A stretch of 34,096 bases of DNA from an uncultured Oscillospiraceae bacterium (GCA_944385785.1 CALWYO010000057.1:1-34096); one strand, 5' to 3'. Shown: positions 15,240-23,594, counted from the first letter of the stretch. A program made the numbers and translations. The notes: generated by a model from the letters alone, not told the origin.

Positions 15240-16718
15240 CTATAAAATAATGCAGATAAGCCCACCAGCTCCGTCATTTATTATCCTTTGAAGTGTATCC
15301 CTAAGCTTTTTTTGAGCCTCAATAGGCATTTTCTTTATTTTTGTCTGGAGTCCCTCTGCTGCAATATCATGAAGCGATTTGCCAAAAATATTTGACTCCC
15401 ATATTTTGCCTGTATCGCCCTCGAATTCCTGCAGTAAAAAATTAATCACATCTTCTGATGATCGTTCCGCACCAACGGCCGGTGATACCTCAGTTTCTGT
15501 TGTGACTCCGATCAGATGAATAGACGGAGCACTTGCCTTAAGTTTTACACTGTATTTGCCACCGTGCCGAACAATCTCTGGCTCTTGTAATGAAAGCTCA
15601 TCGGAATCAGGCATTACTATTCCGTATCCTTTAGTCTTTGCGTCATTAAGTGCCTCCGCAATCTTATCGTATTCTGACTTCATTTCAGCTAACGAAGAAA
15701 GCAGCGATAGCAAGTCTCCATCATCTGCAACTTCAAAGCCTGACATCTCCCCAATTGTCTCATAGAACAGTCTCCTTGGTATCGAAACTATTGTCTTTGC
15801 ACAACCTCGACCCATGTCCAGTTCCTCAATATTTACTGAGCTTATGTTCTCACAGCTCGAAAGGCATTCAATACATTTATCTATATCCTTCACACAATAT
15901 GTATCTTCCGCACCTTTTTTAATCGCTTCAAATATTGCCGCTTTAACAGGATGATCCAAATCCAGCGCGTCAAACCATGCCGGAAGAGATATTCCAATTT
16001 CAGTAATTGGAAATTCATTTAATATCGCTTTCAGAATATCAATTATATCCTCTTCCTGCATCGTCATGCAGTTCATTGCAACGCAAGAGATTCCATACTG
16101 TGCTTCTAATTCTTCTCTTAGTTCTTGTGTTTCAGGTGCACCGGGATGGGATGAATTTAATATCAATATAAAAGGTTTATTCAAAGCCCTTAATTCGTTC
16201 ACCACTCGATTTTCTGCGTCAATATATGATTCTCGAGGAATATCTGTAACGGATCCATCAGTTGTGATCACTATCCCTATGGTAGAATGTTCAGTTATTA
16301 CTTTTTTTGTGCCAATCTCCGCAGCCTCGCGCATAGTTATTTCGTCTTCGGACCAAGGGGTATTAACTCTTCTCTCTTCCCCATTTTCGGTATCGCCTAT
16401 GGCCCCTTCAACCATATAGCCAACACAATCAACCAATCTCACAGAAATTGAAGTCTTATCATCCAAGGCAATATTCACAGCATCTTCAGGAACAAATTTG
16501 GGTTCTGCCGTCATAATAGTCCTCCCAGAACCACTCTGAGGAAGTTCATCTTTCGCACGTTCTTTCATGTATACATCATCAATCTTTGGTATTACCATGG
16601 TGTCCATAAACCGTTTTATAAAAGTGGATTTACCAGTACGTACAGGGCCTACGACACCAATATATATGTCTCCACCAGTACGTAATGCGATATCCTCATA
16701 TATACTGCTGTTGTCCAC
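15240..16718 (-). CDS. spoIVA: Stage IV sporulation protein A, spore coat morphogenetic ATPase
   Basis: SpoIVA polymerises on the outer forespore membrane using ATP and forms the base on which coat and cortex are built. The 492-residue length is typical. The N-terminal TRAFAC-type ATPase domain has Walker A GPVRTGKST at 24-32 and the family-specific SGSGRTIMTAEPKFVPEDAV and VDCVGYMVEGA segments. The middle and C-terminal domains are intact, ending in GGLICIIL, the hydrophobic tail used for membrane targeting. The start is GTG with GGGGG 8 nt upstream. A sigma-E-like promoter precedes it and terminators lie on both sides, so it is transcribed alone in the mother cell. Confidence 0.97.
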   Translation of the reverse strand: MDNSSIYEDIALRTGGDIYIGVVGPVRTGKSTFIKRFMDTMVIPKIDDVYMKERAKDELPQSGSGRTIMTAEPKFVPEDAVNIALDDKTSISVRLVDCVGYMVEGAIGDTENGEERRVNTPWSEDEITMREAAEIGTKKVITEHSTIGIVITTDGSVTDIPRESYIDAENRVVNELRALNKPFILILNSSHPGAPETQELREELEAQYGISCVAMNCMTMQEEDIIDILKAILNEFPITEIGISLPAWFDALDLDHPVKAAIFEAIKKGAEDTYCVKDIDKCIECLSSCENISSVNIEELDMGRGCAKTIVSIPRRLFYETIGEMSGFEVADDGDLLSLLSSLAEMKSEYDKIAEALNDAKTKGYGIVMPDSDELSLQEPEIVRHGGKYSVKLKASAPSIHLIGVTTETEVSPAVGAERSSEDVINFLLQEFEGDTGKIWESNIFGKSLHDIAAEGLQTKIKKMPIEAQKKLRDTLQRIINDGAGGLICIIL

Positions 16719-16752
16719 GTTCTCGTCCCCCTAAATAAAAGATATCTGCTAA

Positions 16753-16781
16753 TATCTATGGGGATAAGCTACTGGATATTC
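16753..16781 (-). promoter_or_regulatory. Sigma-E-like promoter of spoIVA
   Basis: On minus: GAATATC (16775-16781), a 14-bp spacer and CATAGATA (16753-16760), close to the sigma-E consensus. It lies 35 bp from the GTG start. spoIVA is sigma-E controlled in known spore formers. Confidence 0.6.
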
Positions 16782-16840
16782 CGGTTTTTAATTATTAAAC
16801 CCAGAACTTACAGCAATATGCTTTAAGCAAAGAGCAAAAA

Positions 16841-16876
16841 TAAACTAGCCTCTTAATTATACAAGAGACTAGTTTA
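16841..16876 (-). terminator. Terminator of the ECF S component-coaX unit
   Basis: TAAACTAG.CTCTT pairs with AAGAG.CTAGTTTA across an 8-nt loop with one mismatch, followed on minus by TTTTTGC (read from position 16840 down). It separates coaX from spoIVA. Confidence 0.82.
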
Positions 16877-16882
16877 TCAAAA

Positions 16883-17653
16883 TTACTTTTTATGATTTTT
16901 TTCATATATTGCCGCTAATCCATATAAAAGAAGATCATCATTAACAATAATCTTATGTCGGCAAAGTGGAACAACACTCGGTGCAATGCCACCTGTTGCT
17001 ACGACAGTAGCCTTGTATCCAAGTTCATCCTGGAATCGTTCTATCATACCGTCAATCATAGATGCTGCCCCAAGTATGATACCGCTTTTCATACTGTCAA
17101 TCGTATTTGTTCCAATACATTTATCCGGAGGATCAAAGGAAACATTCGGAAGCTGTGATGTGCCAGAAGCAAGAGCCGAAAGGCCCAGAGCAACGCCTGG
17201 ACTAATTGCTCCACCTAAAAAGGATCCCTTAGCGTCAATAACAGTCATCGTTGTCGCCGTTCCCATATCAATAATTATAAGCGGCGGAGTATATAGCTTT
17301 ATTGCACCCGCCGCTGCTGCAACGAGGTCAGCGCCTGCCTCCCCAGGATCATCTAGCAAGATATTTATTCCGGTCTTTATACCTTTTCCAACAATCAAGG
17401 GTTTTACGCCTGTAACCATGTTTATTGCCCTGATAAATGTATTGGTAATAGGCGGTACAACGGATGATATAACAGCACCATCGATGTTAAAAAAATCTAC
17501 ATTAAAAAAATCAAATACATTTTTTATATCGACGGCATACTCGAAATCAGTTTTTTGCTTATTTGTAGTAATCCTGGCCATTTGGATTATTCTATAACCC
17601 TCCATACAGCCTAGAACAATATGCGTATTTCCTATATCAACAGCAAGTATCAT
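16883..17653 (-). CDS. coaX: Type III pantothenate kinase
   Basis: Phosphorylates pantothenate with ATP, the first step of coenzyme A synthesis. ASKHA fold with DIGNTHIVLG at 6-15 (phosphate 1), the substrate-binding GAD at 107-109, and DMGTATTMTVID at 129-140 (phosphate 2). The usual GADR motif reads GADL here, a small departure that I would not take as loss of function. 256 aa is the normal length. It begins 27 bp after the ECF S component gene and probably shares its promoter, which suggests vitamin uptake and activation are expressed together. Confidence 0.94.
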   Translation of the reverse strand: MILAVDIGNTHIVLGCMEGYRIIQMARITTNKQKTDFEYAVDIKNVFDFFNVDFFNIDGAVISSVVPPITNTFIRAINMVTGVKPLIVGKGIKTGINILLDDPGEAGADLVAAAAGAIKLYTPPLIIIDMGTATTMTVIDAKGSFLGGAISPGVALGLSALASGTSQLPNVSFDPPDKCIGTNTIDSMKSGIILGAASMIDGMIERFQDELGYKATVVATGGIAPSVVPLCRHKIIVNDDLLLYGLAAIYEKNHKK

Positions 17654-17680
17654 ATAAATTACCAGTCAATTATTTCTTTT

Positions 17681-18301
17681 TTATTGTTTATCTTTATTAG
17701 AATTTGAAGAAAGTTTGCCCAACATCTTGCTGCCAATAAAGATAAGCCTATTAATCACACCAACGAGTACCACATTGACAGCAAATTCAACTACAAAGTT
17801 CAAACCTATAAAATACAATAAAATCAGTTGTCCCCCATTGCTGTATCCCATTTCTCCGGAAATACTATTGGCATAATCCATGAAGAATAAAAAGCAGCCA
17901 ATAGCAAAAACACCAGTATTTACTATGGGACAGACAATAGCGGCAGCCATAACCGCGCCAAACGTGCTTTTCTTTTCAATTGCTTTATACACGAGCCCCG
18001 AAATAAGGCCGGCAAGTATTCCCTTTGCCATGACTGTAATAATAGTCCCGAGCGGGTTTACGGTCATAAAAGCTGCAGCGTCTCCAGTTAGCAGCACAGC
18101 CAAACCAAACACTCCACCGAGATACGCACCTGCCGACGGTCCACACAGAGCAGAGCCAATAACTATTGGGACGAGGACAAGCGAAATTGAAAACATCCCA
18201 AATCTGATAAACTGTCCCAACATCTGCAGTACGATCACTATCGCAGTGAAAAGAGCTAGCAGTGTCAGCTTTTTTATCCGTGCATCAACATTTTTATTCA
18301 C
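17681..18301 (-). CDS. ECF transporter S component, probably pantothenate
   Basis: Membrane vitamin-binding subunit of an energy-coupling-factor transporter. Six or so helices are visible. The N-terminus has the alanine-rich first helix typical for contact with the ECF module (LTLLALFTAIVIVL), then SLVLVPIVIGSALCGPSAGAYLG. No ATPase or T subunit lies nearby, as expected for the shared-module (group II) type. Pantothenate as substrate is inferred only from the adjacent coaX. I start at GTG 18299-18301 because AGGAGG (18310-18315) lies 8 nt upstream; a reading 10 codons longer would have no ribosome binding site. Confidence 0.8.
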   Translation of the reverse strand: MNKNVDARIKKLTLLALFTAIVIVLQMLGQFIRFGMFSISLVLVPIVIGSALCGPSAGAYLGGVFGLAVLLTGDAAAFMTVNPLGTIITVMAKGILAGLISGLVYKAIEKKSTFGAVMAAAIVCPIVNTGVFAIGCFLFFMDYANSISGEMGYSNGGQLILLYFIGLNFVVEFAVNVVLVGVINRLIFIGSKMLGKLSSNSNKDKQ

Positions 18302-18358
18302 TTTTAATACCTCCTGCTGTCGCTCCACCACATGTGGATGCGGCGCAAATTTATAAAG

Positions 18359-18387
18359 ATTATAAAGTGCAATCGTACTTTTTGCAA
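18359..18387 (-). promoter_or_regulatory. Sigma-A promoter of the ECF S component-coaX unit
   Basis: On minus: TTGCAA (18382-18387), a 17-bp spacer and TATAAT (18359-18364). It lies between nif3 and the S component gene. A palindrome CCACATGTGG (18328-18337) sits in the leader between promoter and ribosome binding site. Confidence 0.75.
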
Positions 18388-18402
18388 GTAAAAACTAGAA
18401 AA

Positions 18403-19194
18403 TCATATAAAAAATTTCTCTGGTTGGGCGTGTACCTCGGATTTGGAAATCTTTATTTGCGGAAATTTTCTAGCAAGATACTCCACAATCGGCCCAATAA
18501 CTACATCCTCAGTCGGAAAGTGTCCAGCATCAATAAGATTTATGCCAATCTCAAGAGCATCAAGAAATTGATTGTATTTTAAATCACCACTTACAAATGT
18601 ATCGCATCCCAGCTCAACAGCTCTTAGAAACTCTGAACCACCTGCCCCGCTATTAACTGCTACACGGCATACCTCTTTTCCTGCATCAGCGTACCGGATG
18701 CCGTTTGTACAAAGAGCCTTGCTAATGGTTGAGAGAAAATGAGATATCGGTTGCCTCTCAACGGTTCCGTATCGTCCAAAACCATATGCTATTCCATCTT
18801 CTCCTACCCCAGTTTCTGACATGGGCTTTGTGTTTTCAATTCCTATTGCGTTGGCAAGAGCGTCATTTACACCGCCAACCGAAACGTCAAGATTTGTATG
18901 CATACAAATCGCAGAAATCCCATTCGCTGCCAGATTCAGCACTTTTCTTCCCAGTATATCTTGAGCGGTAACACTTTTTAGCTGGAAGAAAACTGGATGG
19001 TGGGATACAATCAACTGCGCTTTTTCTTTACATGCCTCTTCGATAACATTGTCAGTAATATCTAACGCAACAATAATCTTCTCAACAGTATTGTCTATGT
19101 TGCCCACAAGCAGTCCAACATTGTCAAAATCCATTTTCCTCTCGACAGGGGCCAAACTCTCCATTGCGTTTAAAACATCAGATACTTTTATCAT
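18403..19194 (-). CDS. Nif3-like dinuclear metal centre protein
   Basis: Member of the Nif3/YqfO (DUF34) family, a hexameric protein with a two-metal site whose cellular job is still unclear; some members are called GTP cyclohydrolase 1 type 2. Metal-ligand motifs are all present: SHHPVFF (about 64-70), HTNLDVS (about 99-105) and DAGHFPTE (about 222-229), with GDLKYNQFLDA between. 263 aa is the form without the extra inserted domain. Its start overlaps the end of trmK by 17 bp, the usual order trmK then nif3 in Bacillota. AAGGAG precedes the ATG. Confidence 0.9.
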   Translation of the reverse strand: MIKVSDVLNAMESLAPVERKMDFDNVGLLVGNIDNTVEKIIVALDITDNVIEEACKEKAQLIVSHHPVFFQLKSVTAQDILGRKVLNLAANGISAICMHTNLDVSVGGVNDALANAIGIENTKPMSETGVGEDGIAYGFGRYGTVERQPISHFLSTISKALCTNGIRYADAGKEVCRVAVNSGAGGSEFLRAVELGCDTFVSGDLKYNQFLDALEIGINLIDAGHFPTEDVVIGPIVEYLARKFPQIKISKSEVHAQPEKFFI

Positions 19195-19888
19195 GCTCTT
19201 TGCACTCCTTTATTATCTTTTCTATATCTTCGAGTCGAAGACAAAATTCTTTTATCAATTGTAGAGAACCATTACTACCTGTCTCAATATTTTGTATGGC
19301 CTTTCTCTGTTTTTCTGATAAATATAAAAGGTACTCAGCAGTTGTTCTAGTATATTTATTAAAAAACTGTTCACCTAGAAATCCGTAGAGTCCATTATAT
19401 TTTCGTTTTTCCCCATCTCCTACTGCACTGATAGCCAAATAATACTTTCCGCGCTCATTTATTATTCTGTGGTCAAGCACTCTAAATCCTGATAGGCACA
19501 AGTATTCAAATACTGTTTCTTGCTTACTTTGTGGCTGAAGTACTAGTTTTATATCCGGAGAGACAGTCCAAGTTGCTCGACTCAGAATTTCTGTCATTGT
19601 TTCTCCACCCATACCTGCAATTACAATAGTATCAAAATCATTATCGCAATTTTCTAATCCATCAGATAAAAAAAATTCAATCTTATCTATTACACCATAT
19701 TTTAATGCAGACTCTTTTGCACGGCTAAGCGGCCCTTCACTTATATCAGAAGCGGCAATTCGCCGCACACTTTCAAATTGAGACAGGTATATTGGAAGAT
19801 ATCCGTGATCAGTTCCAACATCTAAAATTTTATGTCCGCCTTCTACAAGTTCAGATATGGCTAAGAGGCGTTTCGAGAGTTTTATCAT
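19178..19888 (-). CDS. trmK: tRNA (adenine(22)-N1)-methyltransferase
   Basis: SAM-dependent enzyme that methylates N1 of A22 in tRNA. Rossmann motif I is ILDVGTDHGYLPIYL near the N-terminus, then ASDISEGPL, GMGGETM and the LQPQSKQ motif, all typical of TrmK. A C-terminal coiled-coil-like helical tail follows. I take ATG 19886-19888 (236 aa), with GAGG upstream; a TTG four codons earlier would include that site. It overlaps nif3. A hairpin terminator lies just before its ribosome binding site, and I see no clear promoter between, so expression may depend on readthrough. Confidence 0.9.
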   Translation of the reverse strand: MIKLSKRLLAISELVEGGHKILDVGTDHGYLPIYLSQFESVRRIAASDISEGPLSRAKESALKYGVIDKIEFFLSDGLENCDNDFDTIVIAGMGGETMTEILSRATWTVSPDIKLVLQPQSKQETVFEYLCLSGFRVLDHRIINERGKYYLAISAVGDGEKRKYNGLYGFLGEQFFNKYTRTTAEYLLYLSEKQRKAIQNIETGSNGSLQLIKEFCLRLEDIEKIIKECKEHDKSI

Positions 19889-19904
19889 TACAAACCTCAA
19901 TAAA

Positions 19905-19936
19905 TATTAAAGGCGGACATAAGTCCGCCTTTAATA
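19905..19936 (-). terminator. Terminator of the DUF1858 gene
   Basis: A perfect 14-bp stem (TATTAAAGGCGGAC) with a 4-nt loop lies between the DUF1858 stop and trmK. Confidence 0.85.
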
Positions 19937-19956
19937 CTCTTTCATCAACCTAATAT

Positions 19957-20175
19957 TCAGGCGTTCTTTGTAGCGTTTTTAGCAACAAAGTCGTTAAGTG
20001 CTACAAGAAAAGCATCAACATTTACACCGTGAACAGCACATGCTTCCTCAATAGTCTCGCCACTGGCCATAACGCAGCCAAGACAATGCATTCCAATGGA
20101 AAGAAAAACTGGAGCAGAGTCTGGAGCAACAGCCAAGACATCAGCTATTACGGTATCCTTTGTAAATTCAGCCAT
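19957..20175 (-). CDS. DUF1858 domain protein (small CxxC protein)
   Basis: A 72-residue protein that is entirely a DUF1858 domain, with the paired cysteines C31 and C34 in MHCLGCVMASGETIEEAC and a further Cys46. The domain is found alone or joined to redox proteins and is thought to bind a disulfide or metal centre; the function is not established. ATG with GGAGG upstream. It has its own promoter and terminator, so it is expressed as a single-gene transcript. Confidence 0.85.
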   Translation of the reverse strand: MAEFTKDTVIADVLAVAPDSAPVFLSIGMHCLGCVMASGETIEEACAVHGVNVDAFLVALNDFVAKNATKNA

Positions 20176-20211
20176 ATGGTATGACCTCCAAATAACATAA
20201 AATATATTTGT

Positions 20212-20240
20212 ATTATAACCGGTAAAAACTCATAATTCAA
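20212..20240 (-). promoter_or_regulatory. Sigma-A promoter of the DUF1858 gene
   Basis: On minus: TTGAAT (20235-20240), a 17-bp spacer and TATAAT (20212-20217). The 13-nt word AACCGGTAAAAAC overlaps the spacer (20217-20229) and recurs at 20266-20278. Confidence 0.72.
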
Positions 20241-20256
20241 TAGTTTTACAGACAAA

Positions 20257-20292
20257 ATATAGGGGAACCGGTAAAAACCGCTTCCCCTATAT
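20257..20292 (-). terminator. Terminator of the zinc-ribbon gene
   Basis: ATATAGGGGAA pairs with TTCCCCTATAT, with a further CGG/CCG pairing inside the loop. On minus it is followed by TTTTGTC. Confidence 0.8.
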
Positions 20293-20313
20293 ATTAAATG
20301 CAATAATTAAAAC

Positions 20314-20598
20314 TTATATTTGGCCCTGTTCTTTCAATTTAGCAAAGCATTCGCTGCAATATACAGGCCTATCAGACTTAGGCTCAAAAGGAACCTTTGC
20401 CTCGCCACCACAAGCAGCACAAACGGCTGTAAAATACTCACGTGGACCACGAGCTGCGTTCTTACGGGCATCGCGGCATGGTTTGCACCTCTGTGGCTCA
20501 TTTTGGAAGCCGCGTTCAGCGTAGAACTCCTGTTCGCCTGCAGTAAAAACAAACTCCTGGCCACACTCTTTGCAAATCAATGTTTTGTCTTCGTACAT
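20314..20598 (-). CDS. Zinc-ribbon protein with four CxxC knuckles
   Basis: A 94-residue protein with cysteine pairs C9/C12, C38/C41, C60/C63 and C81/C84, which would form two zinc ribbons. It matches the small clostridial family annotated as probable zinc-ribbon domain protein; the role is not known, and nucleic-acid binding is only a guess. I use ATG 20596-20598 because GGTGAGG lies 6 nt upstream; an ATG seven codons earlier (20619) is possible. It follows sigH by 77 bp with a palindrome between, and could be co-transcribed with it. Confidence 0.8.
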   Translation of the reverse strand: MYEDKTLICKECGQEFVFTAGEQEFYAERGFQNEPQRCKPCRDARKNAARGPREYFTAVCAACGGEAKVPFEPKSDRPVYCSECFAKLKEQGQI

Positions 20599-20646
20599 AA
20601 TGGACCTCACCTTTGACATATCCTGCCCATTGGGCTTGTATTTGCG

Positions 20647-20660
20647 TCAGCATATGCTGA
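20647..20660. repeat. 14-bp perfect palindrome between sigH and the zinc-ribbon gene
   Basis: TCAGCATATGCTGA is its own complement. GCGT and ACGC flank it with a 3-nt asymmetry. There is no loop, so it reads better as a DNA-binding site than as an RNA hairpin. Confidence 0.5.
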
Positions 20661-20675
20661 ATACGCCATAATTAT

Positions 20676-21245
20676 TTACTGTAACAGTTTTCTTCTAATA
20701 CGCTGTACAGCATTATCGACAGATTTCACTGGCTTTCTAAGTTTAAGGGCTATATATGAATATGAAAGGCCCTCAAGGAAATAATCAAGAACTCTCTTTT
20801 CAAATTTTGAAAGCGAATCAGCGAGTCTAACTTTAAGTTCTTCTGTCAATTCTCTGGTAATAACAAGCTCTTCTGGGTTGTGCAGAATGCCGCTAGACAA
20901 GGTCTGAATCTCATCAGATTCGATTGATATAGAATCATTAAGAGGACGATGCTTAAATCTCATTGCAGCCCGAATTGCGGAATACACCCTGTTTCTTATA
21001 CACCGTTCTGCATATGTTTTAAAAGACGTGTCTCGCGCTGGTTCATAGGAACGTATGGCATACAGAAGTCCCAGCATTCCCTCTTGTATAAGGTCTTCAC
21101 TATCTCCTCCAACCAGAAAATAAGGCCTTGTGCACTGCCTAACTACAACAGAATACCTTTTAATTAAAAGCTCTTCTGCTTTTATATTTCCGGAAGAAGC
21201 TGCACTCCATAATGCTCCATCTGAATCCGTTCTGATGTTCTCCAT
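20676..21245 (-). CDS. sigH: RNA polymerase sigma factor, SigH family
   Basis: Alternative sigma-70-family factor. Region 2 is clear in GDSEDLIQEGMLGLLYAIRSY followed by SFKTYAERCIRNRVYSAIRAA (core binding and -10 recognition). Region 4 is the C-terminal helix-turn-helix (FEKRVLDYFLEGLSYSYIALKL ... VDNAVQRIRRKL). The pattern fits SigH (Spo0H), which drives early sporulation genes; at 189 aa it is somewhat shorter than usual. The ATG at 21245 has almost no Shine-Dalgarno, so translation may be weak or controlled. A strong sigma-A promoter lies 35 bp upstream. Confidence 0.85.
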   Translation of the reverse strand: MENIRTDSDGALWSAASSGNIKAEELLIKRYSVVVRQCTRPYFLVGGDSEDLIQEGMLGLLYAIRSYEPARDTSFKTYAERCIRNRVYSAIRAAMRFKHRPLNDSISIESDEIQTLSSGILHNPEELVITRELTEELKVRLADSLSKFEKRVLDYFLEGLSYSYIALKLRKPVKSVDNAVQRIRRKLLQ

Positions 21246-21279
21246 AAATTTGTTAATTTTTTACCTAAAGAATAATCAT

Positions 21280-21308
21280 ATTATACAAATTTTGCTTTCA
21301 TAAGTCAA
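21280..21308 (-). promoter_or_regulatory. Strong sigma-A promoter of sigH
   Basis: On minus: TTGACT (21303-21308), a 17-bp spacer and a perfect TATAAT (21280-21285). The leader is about 30 nt. Confidence 0.82.
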
Positions 21309-21362
21309 GCATATTTGTAATTTTTTTTGAAAAATTAGGACAAATTAAGAAAATATTACCTT

Positions 21363-22415
21363 TTACTGTAAATTAATCGATGTTTGTCCAACAAAGTCGA
21401 TACCTAAATGGTCATAGGCCTTTTTAGTTACACACCTGCCACGCGGCGTCCTTGTAAGAAAGCCCTGTTGCATAAGATATGGCTCATACACATCCTCTAT
21501 GGTTACCGATTCTTCGTTAACAGTAGCAGCAATTGTGTCTAAGCCAACAGGGCCACCACCATAATTTTCAATTACGCTTCTAAGCAGTTTTCTATCAACT
21601 GCGTCAAGTCCGCACTTATCTATTTCTAAGCGCACAAGAGCATTATCCGCAATCTCTTTTGTAATTATACCTTCACCATAAACTTGAGCAAAATCTCTAA
21701 CTCTTCTTAATAAACGGTTTGCTATTCTGGGCGTTCCCCGACTTCTGCAGGCAATTTCAAATGCGCCTTCAGGTTCAATTTCGATATCTAAAATACCGGC
21801 AGACCTTTCAACAATCTTCTTCAAATCCTTCGGAGTATATAATTCCAGCTTTAAATCTATACCGAACCGATCCCTGAGGGGCGATGATAATTGCCCTGAA
21901 CGTGTCGTTGCACCAACTAAAGTGAAATTTTTCAGCTCTAAACATATAGATGTTGCAGCTGGTCCCTGGCCAATAATAATGTCAATCTGCCTGTCTTCCA
22001 TAGCTGGGTACAAGATCTCCTCAACGGTCCTATTCATCCTATGTATTTCATCAATAAACAGTATGTCATTTTCATTGAGGTTAGTAAGAAGCGCAGCAAG
22101 ATCCTTTGGCTTTTCAATAGCTGGGCCTGACGTTTTTCGCATCATTACACCCATTTCATTGGCTATAATCGCCGCAAGAGTAGTTTTGCCAAGACCTGGA
22201 GGTCCATGTAATATAACGTGATCTAAAGGCTCTCCCCTTCGTTTAGCACCTTCTATAAAAACTTCCAAATTCCTTTTAACTTTTTCTTGTCCAATATACT
22301 CAGATAATCTTTTTGGTCTGAGGCTTCCCTCTGCCGCATCTTCACTTACAAAAGACGTTGAAAGCAGTTCATTTGAAGAATTGCTCTCAAACTTACTATC
22401 AGAATAATCTATCAT
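21363..22415 (-). CDS. ruvB: Holliday junction branch-migration helicase RuvB
   Basis: Hexameric AAA+ motor that moves Holliday junctions with RuvA. Visible are the Walker [10 protein letters not shown] (71-79), Walker B with DEIH (122-125), GATTRSG (sensor 1/RuvB signature) and the C-terminal winged helix with the motif [10 protein letters not shown]. 350 aa is usual. It is the last gene of ruvC-ruvA-ruvB and starts 9 bp after ruvA with AGGAG upstream. I see no clear terminator before the sigH promoter. Confidence 0.98.
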   Translation of the reverse strand: MIDYSDSKFESNSSNELLSTSFVSEDAAEGSLRPKRLSEYIGQEKVKRNLEVFIEGAKRRGEPLDHVILHGPPGLGKTTLAAIIANEMGVMMRKTSGPAIEKPKDLAALLTNLNENDILFIDEIHRMNRTVEEILYPAMEDRQIDIIIGQGPAATSICLELKNFTLVGATTRSGQLSSPLRDRFGIDLKLELYTPKDLKKIVERSAGILDIEIEPEGAFEIACRSRGTPRIANRLLRRVRDFAQVYGEGIITKEIADNALVRLEIDKCGLDAVDRKLLRSVIENYGGGPVGLDTIAATVNEESVTIEDVYEPYLMQQGFLTRTPRGRCVTKKAYDHLGIDFVGQTSINLQ

Positions 22416-22424
22416 TGCCTGCTC

Positions 22425-23024
22425 CTATTTAATTGAACCCTTTAAAACTTCTCGTATAACATCCTCAACAGAAGATCCTTCTACATCTATACCTCTCAGG
22501 TATGTTGTAATTTCAGCATTACTATATCCAAGCACTGCCAAAGCCGCAGAAATCTCAGAAAGTTTTTTCCCTGCAGTTATTGTGCTCCGATCTGTTGCTT
22601 GTGGCTTGTTAATTACAAAGCCATCCTTAGCTATTTTATCTTTAAGCTCCAAAATAATTCTCTGAGCAATTCTCTTACCGATACCTTGCGCTGCAGTGAA
22701 AGGTCCTGTGTCGTCTGTTACTACAGCAAGTGCTATTTGTTCAGGAGTAGCTGAAGATAAAACAGATATAGCAGCTTTTGGTCCAACGCCGGATACAGAA
22801 AGCAGCATTTCAAAGCATCGTTTCTCATTTATATCATAGAAACCATAAATATCAAATACGTCTTCCCTGATATTACAGTAAGTATAAAGGCGAGCCGTAT
22901 TTCCAACAGTCAAATAGCTCAAAGTATTTGTTGATGTGTAGCAGTTATAACCTACCCCTCCAATATCAATAACTGCCGTATTTTGTCCAATCAAAGCAAC
23001 TTTTCCCTCTAAATAGTAGAACAC
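22425..23024 (-). CDS. ruvA: Holliday junction-binding protein RuvA
   Basis: Tetramer that binds four-way junctions and loads RuvB. It has an N-terminal OB-fold (MFYYLEGKVALIGQNTAVID), two helix-hairpin-helix motifs (VSGVGPKAAISVLS and AQGIGKRIAQRIILELKDK) and the C-terminal RuvB-binding domain (ISAALAVLGYSNAEI). 199 aa is typical. The start is GTG with GGGGGTGA upstream, and it overlaps the end of ruvC by 16 bp, so the two are translationally coupled. Confidence 0.97.
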   Translation of the reverse strand: MFYYLEGKVALIGQNTAVIDIGGVGYNCYTSTNTLSYLTVGNTARLYTYCNIREDVFDIYGFYDINEKRCFEMLLSVSGVGPKAAISVLSSATPEQIALAVVTDDTGPFTAAQGIGKRIAQRIILELKDKIAKDGFVINKPQATDRSTITAGKKLSEISAALAVLGYSNAEITTYLRGIDVEGSSVEDVIREVLKGSIK

Positions 23025-23533
23025 TGTGCGTCACCCCCAGCCAGATTTCTAAGTAAAGACCCTGAAAACCGCGCATGACATATTGCAACTGCCAATGCAT
23101 CTGAAGCATCGTCAGGTTTGGCAGTTGATTTAAGATGTAGTAATCTTCTAACCATTTCCATCATCTGTCTTTTATCAGCTCTGCCATATCCGGCTATTGC
23201 CTGCTTTATCTGCAATGGGGTGTATTCAAACATAGGTACACCTGTCTCTTGCCCTGCTAGCAGAATCACACCTCTACCGTGAGCCACAGAAATTCCAGTC
23301 GTTATATTGGTGTTGAAAAAAAGCTCTTCCACCGCAATAGCATCTGGTTTGAATTTTTCTATAAGTTCCAGCATATCATGGTATATCTGGGATAACCTCT
23401 TTGATAAAGCTATCCCCGCAGGTGTTGTAATAGCTCCGCAAGTGATAAGGCTATTCTCGCTTCTATCAGAAGCTGAAATTACTCCAAATCCCACAGTAGC
23501 AATACCTGGATCAACACCTAGTATAACTTTCAC
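23009..23533 (-). CDS. ruvC: Crossover junction endonuclease RuvC
   Basis: Cuts Holliday junctions symmetrically. RNase H-like fold with the four acidic residues of the family: Asp in GVDPG (residue 8), Glu in VEELFF, and the paired Asp in DDASDALAVA. 174 aa is usual for this family. I use GTG 23531-23533, since AAGGAGAG lies 7 nt upstream; a longer reading from 23551 would include that site. First gene of the ruvCAB unit, with a promoter upstream. Confidence 0.96.
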   Translation of the reverse strand: MKVILGVDPGIATVGFGVISASDRSENSLITCGAITTPAGIALSKRLSQIYHDMLELIEKFKPDAIAVEELFFNTNITTGISVAHGRGVILLAGQETGVPMFEYTPLQIKQAIAGYGRADKRQMMEMVRRLLHLKSTAKPDDASDALAVAICHARFSGSLLRNLAGGDAQCSTI

Positions 23534-23565
23534 AAAGTAACTCTCCTTCAAAATATATCATCGTT

Positions 23566-23594
23566 ATTTTAACACATTGCACATAATTAGGCAA
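23566..23594 (-). promoter_or_regulatory. Sigma-A promoter of ruvCAB
   Basis: On minus: TTGCCT (23589-23594), a 17-bp spacer and TAAAAT (23566-23571). Confidence 0.68.

Noticed and set aside
16986..17597. 203-codon frame on plus, opposite coaX
   Set aside because: It is antisense to a clear coaX gene, has no ribosome binding site and no recognisable family.
17880..18356. 158-codon frame on plus, opposite the ECF S component gene
   Set aside because: Shadow of a membrane protein gene; it would also run through the promoter at 18359 with no signals of its own.
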